Part shown: piece by piece, positions 10,265 to 19,535 of the stretch
Numbering within the stretch: position 1 is the stretch's first letter
Layout: every line of letters starts with the position of its first letter
Origin: Clostridium liquoris
GTDB taxonomy: Bacteria; Bacillota; Clostridia; Clostridiales; Clostridiaceae
Assembly (NCBI RefSeq): GCF_002995785.1
Contig: NZ_PVXO01000034.1
Coordinates: 1-64,000, forward strand
Direction of reading: 5' to 3'
Length of the DNA stretch: 64,000 bases
Translations under genes and position numbers: made by a program
The notes under the pieces: model-generated
Seen by the model: only the letters and a program-made list of their open reading frames with translations
Database searches by the model: none
Told to the model about the DNA's origin: nothing

Positions 10265-11074
10265 TTATTTTGAAATTTCTACATGTTGATTTTGTAGTAA
10301 TCTTATTGTCAGAAGCAGTACTACTCTTTCAGTAATATTAGAAAAGGTTTGTTCTATAGATGATTTACAGTCTTTATTTATTGGATTTTCAAGAATGTCA
10401 GATTCAATAATTTCAGCACAAATCAATTCACAAAATACTTTTTCATTAAAGAATTCAGTTAATTTAAAGTTTTTCTCACAAATATTTTCCCCAGCTATAT
10501 TTTCTTCGCAAATATCACAAACTTTAATACTTGTTTCAAGTAGTTCTACCTCATCATGAGTTATATTTGTCTTAAACTTAGGTGGGGTCTTAAATGTTAT
10601 TTTAGTAGTAGATTTAAAAGGAACCTTAACTGTAGCATGCTTTAACTTCCCTCTTAATACACTTTTAGTATTATAGTCTTTAGTGGTGTATTCTATGTTT
10701 TTTTTAATAAATCCCTCTAGAAATAATATGCCATTATTGAATTTGCCATGTTCAGAATTAGGAATGAGTTTACACTGATTCAAATATACATTTTTTCTAA
10801 TGTGTTTAATTTCTAATACATTCTCTTCTAATTTAAGTGAAGACTGAATAGTAATAGTTATACCACATTCTGTTAAAACCACTGGAACCTTTACTGTTAC
10901 AGGCCTTGGGGTAACTTCAGACTTGCATGGACTATTCTCACAAATAGGTAATGTTTCTGAAATAACAGCTGCTTCACAATTCTCAATGGTATCTTTATCA
11001 ACTGTAATTTCATGCTCTTGTTTTCCACTATGTAGCTTATTTTCATATTTTCTTGAATGGTGTCTCTTAGACAT
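10265..11074 (-). CDS. SPOCS-domain (DUF3794) protein, probable spore-associated
   Basis: 269 residues, paralogous to 11810-12604 along most of its length. The central part (about residues 60-240) fits the SPOCS/DUF3794 family: VKVPVVLTECGITITI, HIRKNVYLNQCKLIP, LFLEGFIKKNIEYTT and TVKVPFKSTTKI. The SPOCS domain is known from SipL and other spore-coat morphogenetic proteins. A C-x2-C motif (VCDICEEN) lies near residue 187. The N-terminus is basic (MSKRHHSRKY). No signal peptide is seen. ATG at 11074 follows GGAGG. Role in spore surface layers is an inference from the family. Confidence 0.8.
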   Translation of the reverse strand: MSKRHHSRKYENKLHSGKQEHEITVDKDTIENCEAAVISETLPICENSPCKSEVTPRPVTVKVPVVLTECGITITIQSSLKLEENVLEIKHIRKNVYLNQCKLIPNSEHGKFNNGILFLEGFIKKNIEYTTKDYNTKSVLRGKLKHATVKVPFKSTTKITFKTPPKFKTNITHDEVELLETSIKVCDICEENIAGENICEKNFKLTEFFNEKVFCELICAEIIESDILENPINKDCKSSIEQTFSNITERVVLLLTIRLLQNQHVEISK

Positions 11075-11125
11075 AATTTACCTCCTTATAATAATGTTGT
11101 AGATTTAACTACTTGTAACATGATA

Positions 11126-11728
11126 CTATTTCCTAAGCAAGCCTCTAATAGGCCCTTTGGGATTAATAATGTTTTTTATGGAGTCAATTGGTATACTGAA
11201 TTGAGGAATACAATAACTAAAGGCATAGGGAGAGTTCCTGTTAAGTTCATAGTAGATTACCAAGGAATCTTCTGTAAGATAAAAACTTCTATTTTTATTT
11301 ATATTTGCAAACTCCTCTATTATAGGAATATTGTTATCCTTTATATTTTCTAGAATTATTTTGTTAATTATATATTCATAATCGCTTTCTTTATAAAATA
11401 AATCATCAAAATTATATATACAGGATTTTCTTATATTTATAGTTAGAGATTTTAATAAATTAAAGGTTCTGTCATCTCCAGGCAGATAGGAATAGCATTG
11501 AATAATTATACTTAATAAATTCTTTTTAAAAAGTGTAATTTTGTATTTTCCATATATATTCCTTTGTCCCAAAAATTCATCGGCTTCTTTTTTTATAAGG
11601 CTTTGTATCATATCTTCAATTAGATTATTTATTTTAGGCTTTAATTTAAACTGAGGATACATTATATCTGTATGTTCATTTTCTATTTTTTTAGCAATAA
11701 CTCTATAGGATCTTTTTTTATGTGCCAA
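11126..11728 (-). CDS. DUF3298 (RsiV C-terminal-like) protein
   Basis: 200 residues, cytoplasmic by appearance (no signal peptide or membrane helix). The C-terminal half has FYLTEDSLVIYYELNRNSPY followed by the FSIPID segment, which resembles the DUF3298 domain found at the C-terminus of the RsiV anti-sigma factor and in clostridial DUF4163/DUF3298 proteins. The N-terminal half resembles the preceding DUF4163 region weakly. The start is TTG at 11728, nine bases after AGGAGG. It is sandwiched between two SPOCS-domain paralogues on the same strand, so it may share their spore-related context. Exact function unknown. Confidence 0.7.
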   Translation of the reverse strand: MAHKKRSYRVIAKKIENEHTDIMYPQFKLKPKINNLIEDMIQSLIKKEADEFLGQRNIYGKYKITLFKKNLLSIIIQCYSYLPGDDRTFNLLKSLTINIRKSCIYNFDDLFYKESDYEYIINKIILENIKDNNIPIIEEFANINKNRSFYLTEDSLVIYYELNRNSPYAFSYCIPQFSIPIDSIKNIINPKGPIRGLLRK

Positions 11729-11744
11729 TATTTATTTCCTCCTA

Positions 11745-11786
11745 AAAACAGACCCAAAACCTATGTTAGTAAGCTTTGGATCTGCA
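11745..11786 (-). terminator. Terminator after the second SPOCS gene
   Basis: On the minus strand CAGATCCAAA pairs with TTTGGGTCTG across an approximately 18-base loop and is followed by five T immediately before the AGGAGG of the next gene. It would limit read-through from the SPOCS gene at 11810-12604 into the DUF3298 gene, leaving no room for a promoter between. Confidence 0.65.
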
Positions 11787-11809
11787 ACATATCAATTAGC
11801 TAATATTAT

Positions 11810-12604
11810 TTAGGCTGTACATGGATTAGTAGCTGCTATTGCAGTTAATTCTACCTGTTGGTTTTGCAATACTTTAAATGTTAAATTTATTGCCAATTTT
11901 TCAGTAATCTGCGTAAAGGTTTGTTCTGTAGGATTATGACAGGTTGAGGTTGGATTCTTGTGAATATCCAGTTCAGCAATGTCTGCTTTTACTAACTCAA
12001 CAAAAGGCTTTTCATTAAAGAATTCTGTAACGAAGAAACTTTGATCGCAAGGATTTCGTCCTATTACATTGTCTGCACAAATGTCGCAGCTCTTAAGCTT
12101 ATCAGTAAAGAATTCCATTTCACTTGGAGTAGTGTTTTCTGTAAAAACAGGTTGCCTAAAGAACCTAACTCTAGTAGTAACACTAAAAGGAACTTGAACA
12201 GTACATTGTCTTATATCTCCACATATATTTACACCGTTCTGACAAGTTTGAGTAGCGAATTCAATATTCTTTCTAACAAAGCCTTCTATAAAAACTATAC
12301 CTGTACCTGGGCGATTGTCTTGTGAAAATGGAACAAGACGAGCTTCAGTTAAGAATACATTCTTTCTAATACGCTTAATTTCTATAGCTGGTTGGTCTAA
12401 TGTGATAGTAGCATGAACTGGTATTGTTATATTTGATTCTGCAAGAACAACTGGAATCTTAACAAATACAGGTCCAGCAGAAATAACAGCAGGTGGTACA
12501 CAAATTTGCTCAGTTAATGGTTCATTGCTTGTTGTAACAGATGAACAAATATTGTGTTCAGGGGATATACAGCAAGCACTATCTTCAAAATCATTATTAT
12601 TCAT
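11810..12604 (-). CDS. SPOCS-domain (DUF3794) protein, paralogue
   Basis: 264 residues. Shares the same blocks as 10265-11074: VFVKIPVVLAESNITIPV, RIRKNVFLTEARLVP, IVFIEGFVRKNIEFATQ, TVQVPFSVTTRVRFF, CDICADN and FFVTEFFNEKPFVELV. The N-terminus is acidic with Cys-Cys (DSACC) and ends TNPCTA, so the two copies differ mainly at their tails. ATG at 12604 lies eight bases after GGAGG; the frame stays open 15 codons further but without a ribosome site. A spore coat or exosporium role is plausible by family, not shown. Confidence 0.8.
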   Translation of the reverse strand: MNNNDFEDSACCISPEHNICSSVTTSNEPLTEQICVPPAVISAGPVFVKIPVVLAESNITIPVHATITLDQPAIEIKRIRKNVFLTEARLVPFSQDNRPGTGIVFIEGFVRKNIEFATQTCQNGVNICGDIRQCTVQVPFSVTTRVRFFRQPVFTENTTPSEMEFFTDKLKSCDICADNVIGRNPCDQSFFVTEFFNEKPFVELVKADIAELDIHKNPTSTCHNPTEQTFTQITEKLAINLTFKVLQNQQVELTAIAATNPCTA

Positions 12605-12906
12605 AAAGTTATCCTCCTTTTTATCTACAGAAAGTAAGATTAGAAACATCTAATAGCTTACCTTCTGATATATATTATTCAAATCCATAGACAGTGTTAC
12701 AAAAAAAGCATAATAATTAGAAGTTTTATATAATAATAAACCACCCTAATACTAATTCTACTTATAGGTGGTTCTTTAAAAATATCTATATACATATTAA
12801 AATTAACTAAAATATTAATATATTTTTACTATTTACATATTAATTAACTATAGTATAATAAATTAAAATACGGTGTGTAAATATATAGTAAATGGAGGAT
12901 GAATTG
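12605..12906. other. Divergent intergenic region between SPOCS gene and aminotransferase
   Basis: About 300 bases of AT-rich sequence separating divergent genes. It holds the two ribosome sites, a weak hairpin (AACCACC at about 12731 with GGTGGTT ending about 12766) and the aminotransferase promoter at 12832-12859. No further gene was found. Confidence 0.6.
12832..12859 (+). promoter_or_regulatory. Promoter of the aminotransferase gene
   Basis: TTTACA (12832-12837), a 16-base spacer and TATAAT (12854-12859), followed by the gene start 48 bases downstream. A sigma-A type promoter by appearance. Confidence 0.55.
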
Positions 12907-14100
12907 ATGGGGATTTCTAAAAGAATTATGGATATGAAGTTTTCAGAAATACGTAAACTAATTCCTTTTGCAAATGAAGCAAAGGAAAAGGGAATAAAGG
13001 TTTATCATTTAAATATTGGACAGCCTGATGTAAAGACACCTGAGGAATTCTTTGAAGCGGTTAATAACTATAAAGGAGAAACTTTAAAGTATGAAAATTC
13101 CCAGGGAATGATGGAGTTAATCGAAAGTATTGTAAAGTATTACAAGGAAATAAATATAGATTTTAATAAAGAGGATATTTATATAACCAATGGTGCCAGT
13201 GAAGGAATTCTATTTGCTTTAATGACCATATGTGATTTTGGTGACGAAATAATAGTGCCCGAACCTTATTATACAAATTATAATAATATTGCAAGATTAG
13301 CAGGAGTAAGCATAAAATCTTTTATGACTTTTAGGGAAGATGGTTTCCATTTAAGAAGTAAAGAAGAAATAGTAAGTCTTATAGGTGATAATACAAAGGC
13401 TATGCTTATTACTAACCCAGGCAATCCTACAGGTGTAGTTTATTCAAAGGAAGAAATTAGATTACTTTCAGATATTGCAAAGGAGAAAGATCTTTATATA
13501 ATAGCAGATGAGGTATATAGGGAATTTGTATATGATGGTTTAGAATATACATCCTTTATGCATATGGAAGATATTTCAGATAGAGTAATACTTATTGATA
13601 GTATGTCTAAAAGATACAGTGCTTGTGGAGCTAGAATTGGCATGATGTGTTGTAAGAATAAAGAAATATCTAATGAATTTTTAAAGCTTTGCCAATCAAG
13701 ACTAAGTGTGTCAACTTTAGATCAGGCAGGAGCGGCTAATTTAATAAATGTAAATAAAGAATATTTCTTGAAAGTAAATAAAGAATATGAAAAAAGAAGG
13801 GACATACTTTATGAAGGTTTATGTAATATACCAGGAGTAAGTTGTGAAAAGCCTTCCGGTGCATTTTATATAATTGCAGAACTTCCAGTGGAAAATTCCG
13901 ATGATTTTGCTAAATGGCTTCTTACAGATTATAATTATAAAAATAAGACTGTTATGATAACTCCTGCTGCAGGCTTTTATGCTACAGAGGGATTAGGAAA
14001 GAATCAGGTTAGGCTATCCTATTGTATTAAAGGTGAAGATATAGCAGATGCTGTGATTATCCTAAAGAATGGACTGGAGGAATATAATAAAATAAGATAA
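12907..14100 (+). CDS. Class I/II pyridoxal-phosphate aminotransferase
   Basis: 397 residues. A fold-type I aminotransferase of the aspartate/aromatic group. Visible are the NIGQPDVKTPE segment near the N-terminus, NPGNPTGVVYS around residue 170, the cofactor Asp in IIADEVYREF, and the Schiff-base Lys in SMSKRYSACGARIG. Substrate cannot be fixed from sequence; aspartate or an aromatic amino acid is likely. ATG at 12907 is eight bases after GGAGG; the ATG at 12892 precedes that site and is not used. It is a single-gene unit with its own promoter and a bidirectional terminator. Confidence 0.9.
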   Translation: MGISKRIMDMKFSEIRKLIPFANEAKEKGIKVYHLNIGQPDVKTPEEFFEAVNNYKGETLKYENSQGMMELIESIVKYYKEINIDFNKEDIYITNGASEGILFALMTICDFGDEIIVPEPYYTNYNNIARLAGVSIKSFMTFREDGFHLRSKEEIVSLIGDNTKAMLITNPGNPTGVVYSKEEIRLLSDIAKEKDLYIIADEVYREFVYDGLEYTSFMHMEDISDRVILIDSMSKRYSACGARIGMMCCKNKEISNEFLKLCQSRLSVSTLDQAGAANLINVNKEYFLKVNKEYEKRRDILYEGLCNIPGVSCEKPSGAFYIIAELPVENSDDFAKWLLTDYNYKNKTVMITPAAGFYATEGLGKNQVRLSYCIKGEDIADAVIILKNGLEEYNKIR

Positions 14101-14103
14101 TAT

Positions 14104-14149
14104 AATATAGGATAGACTTTTGGGTTTTCATATAAGTCTATCCTATATT
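14104..14149. terminator. Bidirectional terminator
   Basis: AATATAGGATAGACTT and AAGTCTATCCTATATT form a 16-base-pair stem with a 14-base loop between the convergent aminotransferase and GNAT genes. The stop codon of the GNAT gene lies in the right arm. Confidence 0.85.
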
Positions 14150-15009
14150 ATTGCTTTCATGTTATATTGTTCTGATACTATTTTAAAACCACATTTTTTA
14201 TACATCTCTAAAGCTATCTTATTATTCCAATCTACATTTATAATTACTTTTTCAAATTTATTAATTCTAACTATTTGTAGAAGATAATTTATCAAGGCTT
14301 TACCATAACCCTTACCTCTGTAGTCCTTTAATATGCCTAAATTCACTATTATAGGTACATTGTTTTCTATTATAATTTGACCATAACCCATATATTTATT
14401 ATCCTTCATTATAAAAATAGCTCCATCATCAAAATAATACTCTTGGCACTGATCAAAGTATATGTCTCTTATAGAAATAGGTATTCTAGTATCATTCTTA
14501 AATACTTCATTTTGTATGTTGCATCTAATTTTTTCTTCTTTTCCCTTTTCTAAAATTTTAAACATAACTTCATTATTTATAGAAGATGTATAACTCCCTG
14601 AAAGATTTAGCTCCATTTTAATGGTTCCACTAATTTTTCTAAAGCCAGCCTTTTCCAATTGATTTACATTATTACCATTACCTTCACAAGTATATGAGGC
14701 AGTATAACCTACTCTTAAGGTCCCTATAAGTAATGATATATATTTTTCTACATTTGATGTGCTATCAATATTTAAAGAATTTATTAAATAGGAGTTTTTA
14801 TCCTGCATTGTTGCCCATATATAGCCAATATATTTCCCTTCACTAATAAGTAATGTAATATCTCTTTTTAAAAACATTTTTTGAAAAATATTGCAACTGC
14901 GGTAAAGAGCAAAAAAATCTTCATTTAATTTATTAAAATATATTCGGCTATCATTTAATAACTTTAATTGAGTTATATTATTTTTATTTAATTTAATACA
15001 TTTACACAT
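14143..15009 (-). CDS. GNAT-family N-acetyltransferase with two GNAT-like halves
   Basis: 288 residues, about twice a single GNAT domain. The C-terminal half has the acetyl-CoA loop DYRGKGYGKALINYLL (about residues 223-238) and the usual end WNNKIALEMYKKCGF, so it is likely the active domain. The N-terminal half (about 1-130) looks like a degenerate GNAT domain (LEKAGFRKISGTIKM near its end) without a clear acetyl-CoA loop. Substrate unknown. It is preceded by the CotS-like gene on the same strand with a 66-base gap. Double-GNAT proteins of this size are common in Firmicutes. Confidence 0.85.
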   Translation of the reverse strand: MCKCIKLNKNNITQLKLLNDSRIYFNKLNEDFFALYRSCNIFQKMFLKRDITLLISEGKYIGYIWATMQDKNSYLINSLNIDSTSNVEKYISLLIGTLRVGYTASYTCEGNGNNVNQLEKAGFRKISGTIKMELNLSGSYTSSINNEVMFKILEKGKEEKIRCNIQNEVFKNDTRIPISIRDIYFDQCQEYYFDDGAIFIMKDNKYMGYGQIIIENNVPIIVNLGILKDYRGKGYGKALINYLLQIVRINKFEKVIINVDWNNKIALEMYKKCGFKIVSEQYNMKAII

Positions 15010-15075
15010 AATCTTCCTCGTAAGTATAATTTTATATTTATTAGTATAAAACTTTTAAATTTTGCAGTCAACCTT

Positions 15076-16134
15076 TTAATCCTTATAAGCATTTATATAG
15101 CTTATATAGTCCTCTAAAAATTTCTGTTGTAGATTATCATATCTTACCAGTTTATTTAATTTATTAATATACTTAGTTTCAGACCAAGCTTTATGTTTAA
15201 GATACCTTTTTTTGCCTAACTTCCAAAACTTATGAGGAAAAGCTATCATGGAAAGCATTGCTTCTAACTCACTTTTACTAATTTTGTTTATTTCACTATA
15301 GGCTTCTATTAATATTTTAGCCTTGTCAAAATCCCATTGATATGCTTTTTTAAACATTAATCTTCTTATAAGCTTTCCTAAATCATTTATATGAAGATCA
15401 ATAATTATACTATCTAAATCAATTATATAATATTCATTATCTTTCTTGATTATATTCTGATAATAAAAGCTATCATGACATAATGTTCTTTTTTCTCCAG
15501 CTCTTCTTGAAAGCAAATAGTAATCAGAAGCATTTAACAATTGAATTGCAGCTACACCTCTATTATAGAAGCTGTCAATATAGCTTTCATATTGAGTATC
15601 AAATTCGCTTTTTATTCTCTTCTTTTCTATTATTTTTTTATATCTTTCTAAATCTGATAAGTTATTATTAAATATCCTAGGCCAATTTTTAAGATTATTT
15701 TTTACTTTTAATTTTCGTGTATCTATTTTGCTGGTAGCAATATGAAATTTAGCTAGGAATTTAACACAATTACAGGCTTCATTAATATCATTTAAGTCAC
15801 ATTCCTCTCCTTCAATCCATTCCGTCACATAAAAAAACATCTTTTTATCTTTAACAAAAAGATAATTGCCTTTAGTTTTGTAAAATTTAGCAGTATAATA
15901 AAAGCCGTTCCTTTCCAATTCTTCTACAAGGATATTTCCATTTATAGCTTTTTTTTGACTGTGTCTAATTTTTTTTAGACATACAGGGCCCAAATCTGTA
16001 GTTATCTTATAAGCACTTCTCACTTTAGTTATTTCTTGGACATTAAAGTTATACTTGCCTAACACCTTTTTAATCATAACTTTTTCTTTATCCGTAAGTT
16101 CATCTATATATTGAACTATTTTCCTATCACCCAT
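15076..16134 (-). CDS. CotS/YutH-family spore coat kinase-like protein
   Basis: 352 residues. Fits the CotS family, which has an aminoglycoside-phosphotransferase/kinase fold and includes spore coat proteins. Features: KITTDLGPVCLKKIR (nucleotide-binding Lys region), FYVTEWIEGEEC hinge, HDSFYYQNII catalytic-loop equivalent and YIIDLDSIIID metal-binding equivalent. The standard HGD-x4-N loop reads HDSFYYQN, so activity is uncertain but the Asp and Asn are retained. ATG at 16134 follows GGAGG; the GTG at 16140 lies in that site. Spore coat location is inferred from the family. Confidence 0.85.
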   Translation of the reverse strand: MGDRKIVQYIDELTDKEKVMIKKVLGKYNFNVQEITKVRSAYKITTDLGPVCLKKIRHSQKKAINGNILVEELERNGFYYTAKFYKTKGNYLFVKDKKMFFYVTEWIEGEECDLNDINEACNCVKFLAKFHIATSKIDTRKLKVKNNLKNWPRIFNNNLSDLERYKKIIEKKRIKSEFDTQYESYIDSFYNRGVAAIQLLNASDYYLLSRRAGEKRTLCHDSFYYQNIIKKDNEYYIIDLDSIIIDLHINDLGKLIRRLMFKKAYQWDFDKAKILIEAYSEINKISKSELEAMLSMIAFPHKFWKLGKKRYLKHKAWSETKYINKLNKLVRYDNLQQKFLEDYISYINAYKD

Positions 16135-16199
16135 AACCACCCTCCTATTAGTGTATAATAAATTATATTAATAATAGGAGAAAATATTACCTATAAATA

Positions 16200-16230
16200 A
16201 AAAAAGGTCATCTCATTTCGATGGCCTTTT
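16200..16230 (-). terminator. Terminator after speD
   Basis: On the minus strand AAAAGGCCATC and GATGACCTTTTT close a small loop (GAAAT), with a run of T. It begins at the speD stop codon. Confidence 0.75.
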
Positions 16231-16609
16231 ATATATTTGATACTTTAACTGACACTGGCTGTTCAAAAATTCCTCTTTTTACCTCTGTGGCAGTCATATT
16301 TTTGGCTTTAAATTTTTCAGTTAAGTAATTACATGCATCCCATGGGTTTATAGTATCTCCACATGTAAATACATCTACTGCAGCATAGCCAAGTTCAGGC
16401 CATGTATGAATAGTAAGATGGGATTCTGAAATTATTACTACTCCGCTTACTCCTTGAGGGTTAAACTTATGAAAGGCAACTTCTCTTACTTCTGCACCAG
16501 ACTTTAATGCAGAATTAACCATTGTTTTTTCTATATATTCTTTATCATCTAATATTTCCTCATCGCAACCATATATTTCTGCTAAAATGTGACGTCCTAA
16601 AGCTTTCAT
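16229..16609 (-). CDS. speD: SpeD, S-adenosylmethionine decarboxylase proenzyme (short type)
   Basis: 126 residues, the class 1B prokaryotic form. The proenzyme cleaves itself between Glu62 and Ser63 in [12 protein letters not shown], turning Ser63 into the pyruvoyl group; His68 and Cys83 (FTCGD) are the processing and catalytic residues. It makes decarboxylated SAM, the aminopropyl donor for spermidine. No spermidine synthase or agmatine genes lie nearby, so its partner enzymes are elsewhere. It has its own promoter (16650-16677) and terminator. Confidence 0.95.
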   Translation of the reverse strand: MKALGRHILAEIYGCDEEILDDKEYIEKTMVNSALKSGAEVREVAFHKFNPQGVSGVVIISESHLTIHTWPELGYAAVDVFTCGDTINPWDACNYLTEKFKAKNMTATEVKRGIFEQPVSVKVSNI

Positions 16610-16649
16610 TCTATACTATTACCTCCTCTATTAAATGATTAACAACTAA

Positions 16650-16677
16650 ATTTTATCAAATATATGAGAAATGTCAA
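16650..16677 (-). promoter_or_regulatory. speD promoter
   Basis: On the minus strand TTGACA (16677-16672), a 16-base spacer and TAAAAT (16655-16650), about 40 bases upstream of the speD start. Confidence 0.6.
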
Positions 16678-16810
16678 TATATTTACTTGTTTTTTAAAAG
16701 TATTTTATATAAAACTATGATTATTTCAATATTTCTCTTGATTACTATGGTATGTAATAAAAATCTTATTAATTGATAGCTATTTTTTGAAATAGGATAA
16801 TTATGTATAT

Positions 16811-16860
16811 TTAGCAAAAATACGTGTATCTTATTCTATAATACACGCATTTTTGCTAAA
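16811..16860. terminator. Long palindromic terminator downstream of ispH-S1
   Basis: TTTAGCAAAAATACGTGTAT pairs with ATACACGCATTTTTGCTAAA with one mismatch and a short loop. It lies just after the ispH-S1 stop on the minus strand. Confidence 0.75.
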
Positions 16861-16871
16861 ACATATATAAC

Positions 16872-18791
16872 TTAAATATCATTTACTTCTTTTATACTTA
16901 AGCCAATTTTTTTGTTTTCTTTGTCTACATTCATAATCTTGGCTTTGATGTTTTCTCCAATTTTTAAAACATCCTCCGCCTTTTCAATTCTTTTGTGGCT
17001 TATTTGAGAGATGTGTACTAATCCATCAATTCCAGGTTCTAATTCTACAAAAGCACCGAAGGGAGCAAATCTAACTACCCTCCCTAAGACTATGCTGCCT
17101 ACAGGATATTTTATATCTGCACTATTCCATGGATCATCCTGTAATTTTTTTATGCTTAAAGACAATTTCTTTTTTTCCTTATCAATATCTAAAATATATA
17201 CATCTATTTTATCTCCTATTTTTAATAGATCAGATGGTTTTGAAACTCTACCCCAAGACATTTCAGTTATATGTAATAGACCATCTACTGCTCCTATTTC
17301 TATAAAAGCTCCAAAATTAGTTAATCTTTTTACTTCCCCTTTTACAACAGTATCCTTTTCTAACTTAGCCCAAGTTTCTTCTTCTTGAATTTTCTTCTCT
17401 TCTTTTAATATTTCTCTTCTTGAAGCCACTATTCTTGTGTTATTTTTAGATTCATCAAATTCTATTACATTAACAGTCAATTCTTTTCCTTTATAAGAAC
17501 TCAAATCTTCTATATGATTTAGTTCTATATGAGAAGCCGGTATAAATAATCTTACTATACCATTGTATAGGGATACTAAACCTCCATTTACTGCTTCTTT
17601 CACTTTAACAGTTATTGTAGTTTTATTTTGAAATGCTTCTTTTATTTCTTTATAAGCATTTTCCCTATCTAATTCTATCACAGATATAATTGGAGGATGA
17701 TTTTCCGATCCCAATCTAATTACTTTAGCTTTGATGTTTTCACCTTTTTTTAATAAACTATCTAAATCAGCATTATCTTCTTTAGTTAGTTCATTTAAAG
17801 GTAGTAGTGCATCTGATTTATATCCTATATTAACAAAAGCTTCTTTATTGCTAGTATTAATAGAGGTAACTTCCCCTTCTACTATTTTCCCTATTGATAT
17901 TCGAGTATCATTTTTTTTCATATACTCTAACTGCTCATTTAATTCTAAATTTTTATCTTCGCTCATTTTAATAATAGCCTCCTTTATTATCCAATCAGGT
18001 GTTGAAGCACCTGCTGTAACACCAATTATACAATTTTTTTTGTTTATAATATTATCAGGTATCTCACCTGCATTTTCTACATGAATAGTGTTAATACAGT
18101 TTTTCTTACATATTTCAAAAAGCTTAGTGGTATTGGAACTGTTCTTGCCACCAATAATTACCATGACATCAGTTTTCTTTGATAAGTCTTCTGCTGCTTT
18201 TTGTCTAACTTTAGTAGCACTGCAAATTGTATTAAAAGCTATAATTTCTTTACATTCCTTTATTACTTTGCTTAGAACCTTTTCCCAGTGCTCTTGTTTT
18301 TCAGTAGTTTGAGATACCACACAAATTTTTTTAGGTAACTTTCCCAAGTCCCTCTCATCTCTAGAAATAATAGCGGAATTATTACACCAGCCATTGATTC
18401 CAACTACCTCTGGATGGGTTCTATCTCCTACTATAAGTATTGCATATCCTTCTGAATAATATCTTTGAACTTTCTTTTGTATGTTGGAAACATAGGTGCA
18501 GGTGGCATCAATAATTTTTAAATTCTTTTCTTTTAACTTATTTAATACATCCATAGAAATACCATGGGATCTAATAATTATTACATCATTTTCCTTTAAA
18601 TTATCAATATCCTCTAATTCTATAGGGAATATATCCTTATCCTTTAAGTAATTTACTACATCATTATTATGTATTAATGGACCCAAAGTGTAGATTCTTT
18701 TATTAAAATCTTCCTTAGCTTTTATAGCCATGTCTACTGCTCTTTTTACACCATAACAAAATCCAGAATTCTTTGCTAGAATTATACCCAT
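16872..18791 (-). CDS. ispH: IspH (HMBPP reductase) fused to ribosomal protein S1-like domains
   Basis: 639 residues. Residues 1-280 are IspH/LytB, the [4Fe-4S] enzyme of the last step of the MEP isoprenoid pathway, with cluster cysteines at Cys12 (NSGFCYGV), in IDATCTYV and in NTICSAT. Residues from about 295 onward hold four S1 RNA-binding domains, the last two containing GAFIEIGAVDGLLHI and GAFVELEPGIDGLVHI. This fusion is typical of clostridia, where it also supplies the S1-like function. It is the downstream partner of cmk, only eight bases away. Both halves look intact. Confidence 0.95.
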   Translation of the reverse strand: MGIILAKNSGFCYGVKRAVDMAIKAKEDFNKRIYTLGPLIHNNDVVNYLKDKDIFPIELEDIDNLKENDVIIIRSHGISMDVLNKLKEKNLKIIDATCTYVSNIQKKVQRYYSEGYAILIVGDRTHPEVVGINGWCNNSAIISRDERDLGKLPKKICVVSQTTEKQEHWEKVLSKVIKECKEIIAFNTICSATKVRQKAAEDLSKKTDVMVIIGGKNSSNTTKLFEICKKNCINTIHVENAGEIPDNIINKKNCIIGVTAGASTPDWIIKEAIIKMSEDKNLELNEQLEYMKKNDTRISIGKIVEGEVTSINTSNKEAFVNIGYKSDALLPLNELTKEDNADLDSLLKKGENIKAKVIRLGSENHPPIISVIELDRENAYKEIKEAFQNKTTITVKVKEAVNGGLVSLYNGIVRLFIPASHIELNHIEDLSSYKGKELTVNVIEFDESKNNTRIVASRREILKEEKKIQEEETWAKLEKDTVVKGEVKRLTNFGAFIEIGAVDGLLHITEMSWGRVSKPSDLLKIGDKIDVYILDIDKEKKKLSLSIKKLQDDPWNSADIKYPVGSIVLGRVVRFAPFGAFVELEPGIDGLVHISQISHKRIEKAEDVLKIGENIKAKIMNVDKENKKIGLSIKEVNDI

Positions 18792-18799
18792 AAAATCAC

Positions 18800-19465
18800 C
18801 TACAATTGATTAGACATTTTTCTTCTTATATAATTAGACATCTTATCTACTACTTTAAGTACTGTCAAATTTGAAGTATCTATTTCTATGGCATCATCAG
18901 CCTTTTTTAATGGGTTTGCCTTTCTAGTAGTATCAATAAAATCCCTTTTTATTATATCTTGAAATATATTATTATATTCAACATTTATTCCGTTTTCTAG
19001 TAGTTCATCATACCTTCTTTTAGCTCTTACTTCTGGTGAAGCGGTTAAATAAAACTTAAAAGGGGCTTCAGAAAGGACAACGGTTCCTATGTCTCTTCCA
19101 TCCATAACCACATCATATTTTTTAGACATCTCCTTTTGAAGTTGAACTAATAATTCCCTTACTTCAGGTATCGCCGCATATAAGGATACATTATTACTTA
19201 TTTCAGGCTTTCGTATTTCTTCACTTACATCTTCTCCATTAATGATTAATCTATCATTTGAAAAATGCATTTCTAAAGATTTTATTAATCTACATAGGAT
19301 ATCTGTATCCTCTGGAGATACATTATTTCTTTTAGATAATAAGGTTACACCTCTATACATTGCCCCAGTATCAATATACATCAGGTTAAATCTTTTTGCT
19401 AATACTTTTGCAATAGTACTTTTTCCTGCACCAGCAGGTCCATCAACTGCAACAGCTATTCTCAA
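18800..19465 (-). CDS. cmk: Cytidylate kinase
   Basis: 221 residues. Phosphorylates CMP and dCMP. P-loop GPAGAGKST near residues 9-17, DTGAMYRGVT, MDGRDIGTVV and RRYDELLENG are diagnostic. TTG at 19465 gives MRIAVAVDGPAG and is seven bases after GGGAG; the TTG two codons upstream is too close to that site. cmk followed by ispH-S1 mirrors the cmk-rpsA pairing seen in other bacteria. Confidence 0.94.
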   Translation of the reverse strand: MRIAVAVDGPAGAGKSTIAKVLAKRFNLMYIDTGAMYRGVTLLSKRNNVSPEDTDILCRLIKSLEMHFSNDRLIINGEDVSEEIRKPEISNNVSLYAAIPEVRELLVQLQKEMSKKYDVVMDGRDIGTVVLSEAPFKFYLTASPEVRAKRRYDELLENGINVEYNNIFQDIIKRDFIDTTRKANPLKKADDAIEIDTSNLTVLKVVDKMSNYIRRKMSNQL

Positions 19466-19535
19466 TGTCAAACTCCCTTTCTATTAACATACAATCTAAT
19501 ATATTCTATAAGAAATATTAAATTCCTCTATTTTT

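Noticed and set aside
12731-12773. Hairpin AACCACC/GGTGGTT as a riboswitch or terminator
   Set aside because: Seven-pair stem with a long unstructured loop and no T run next to it; no conserved aptamer core was found.
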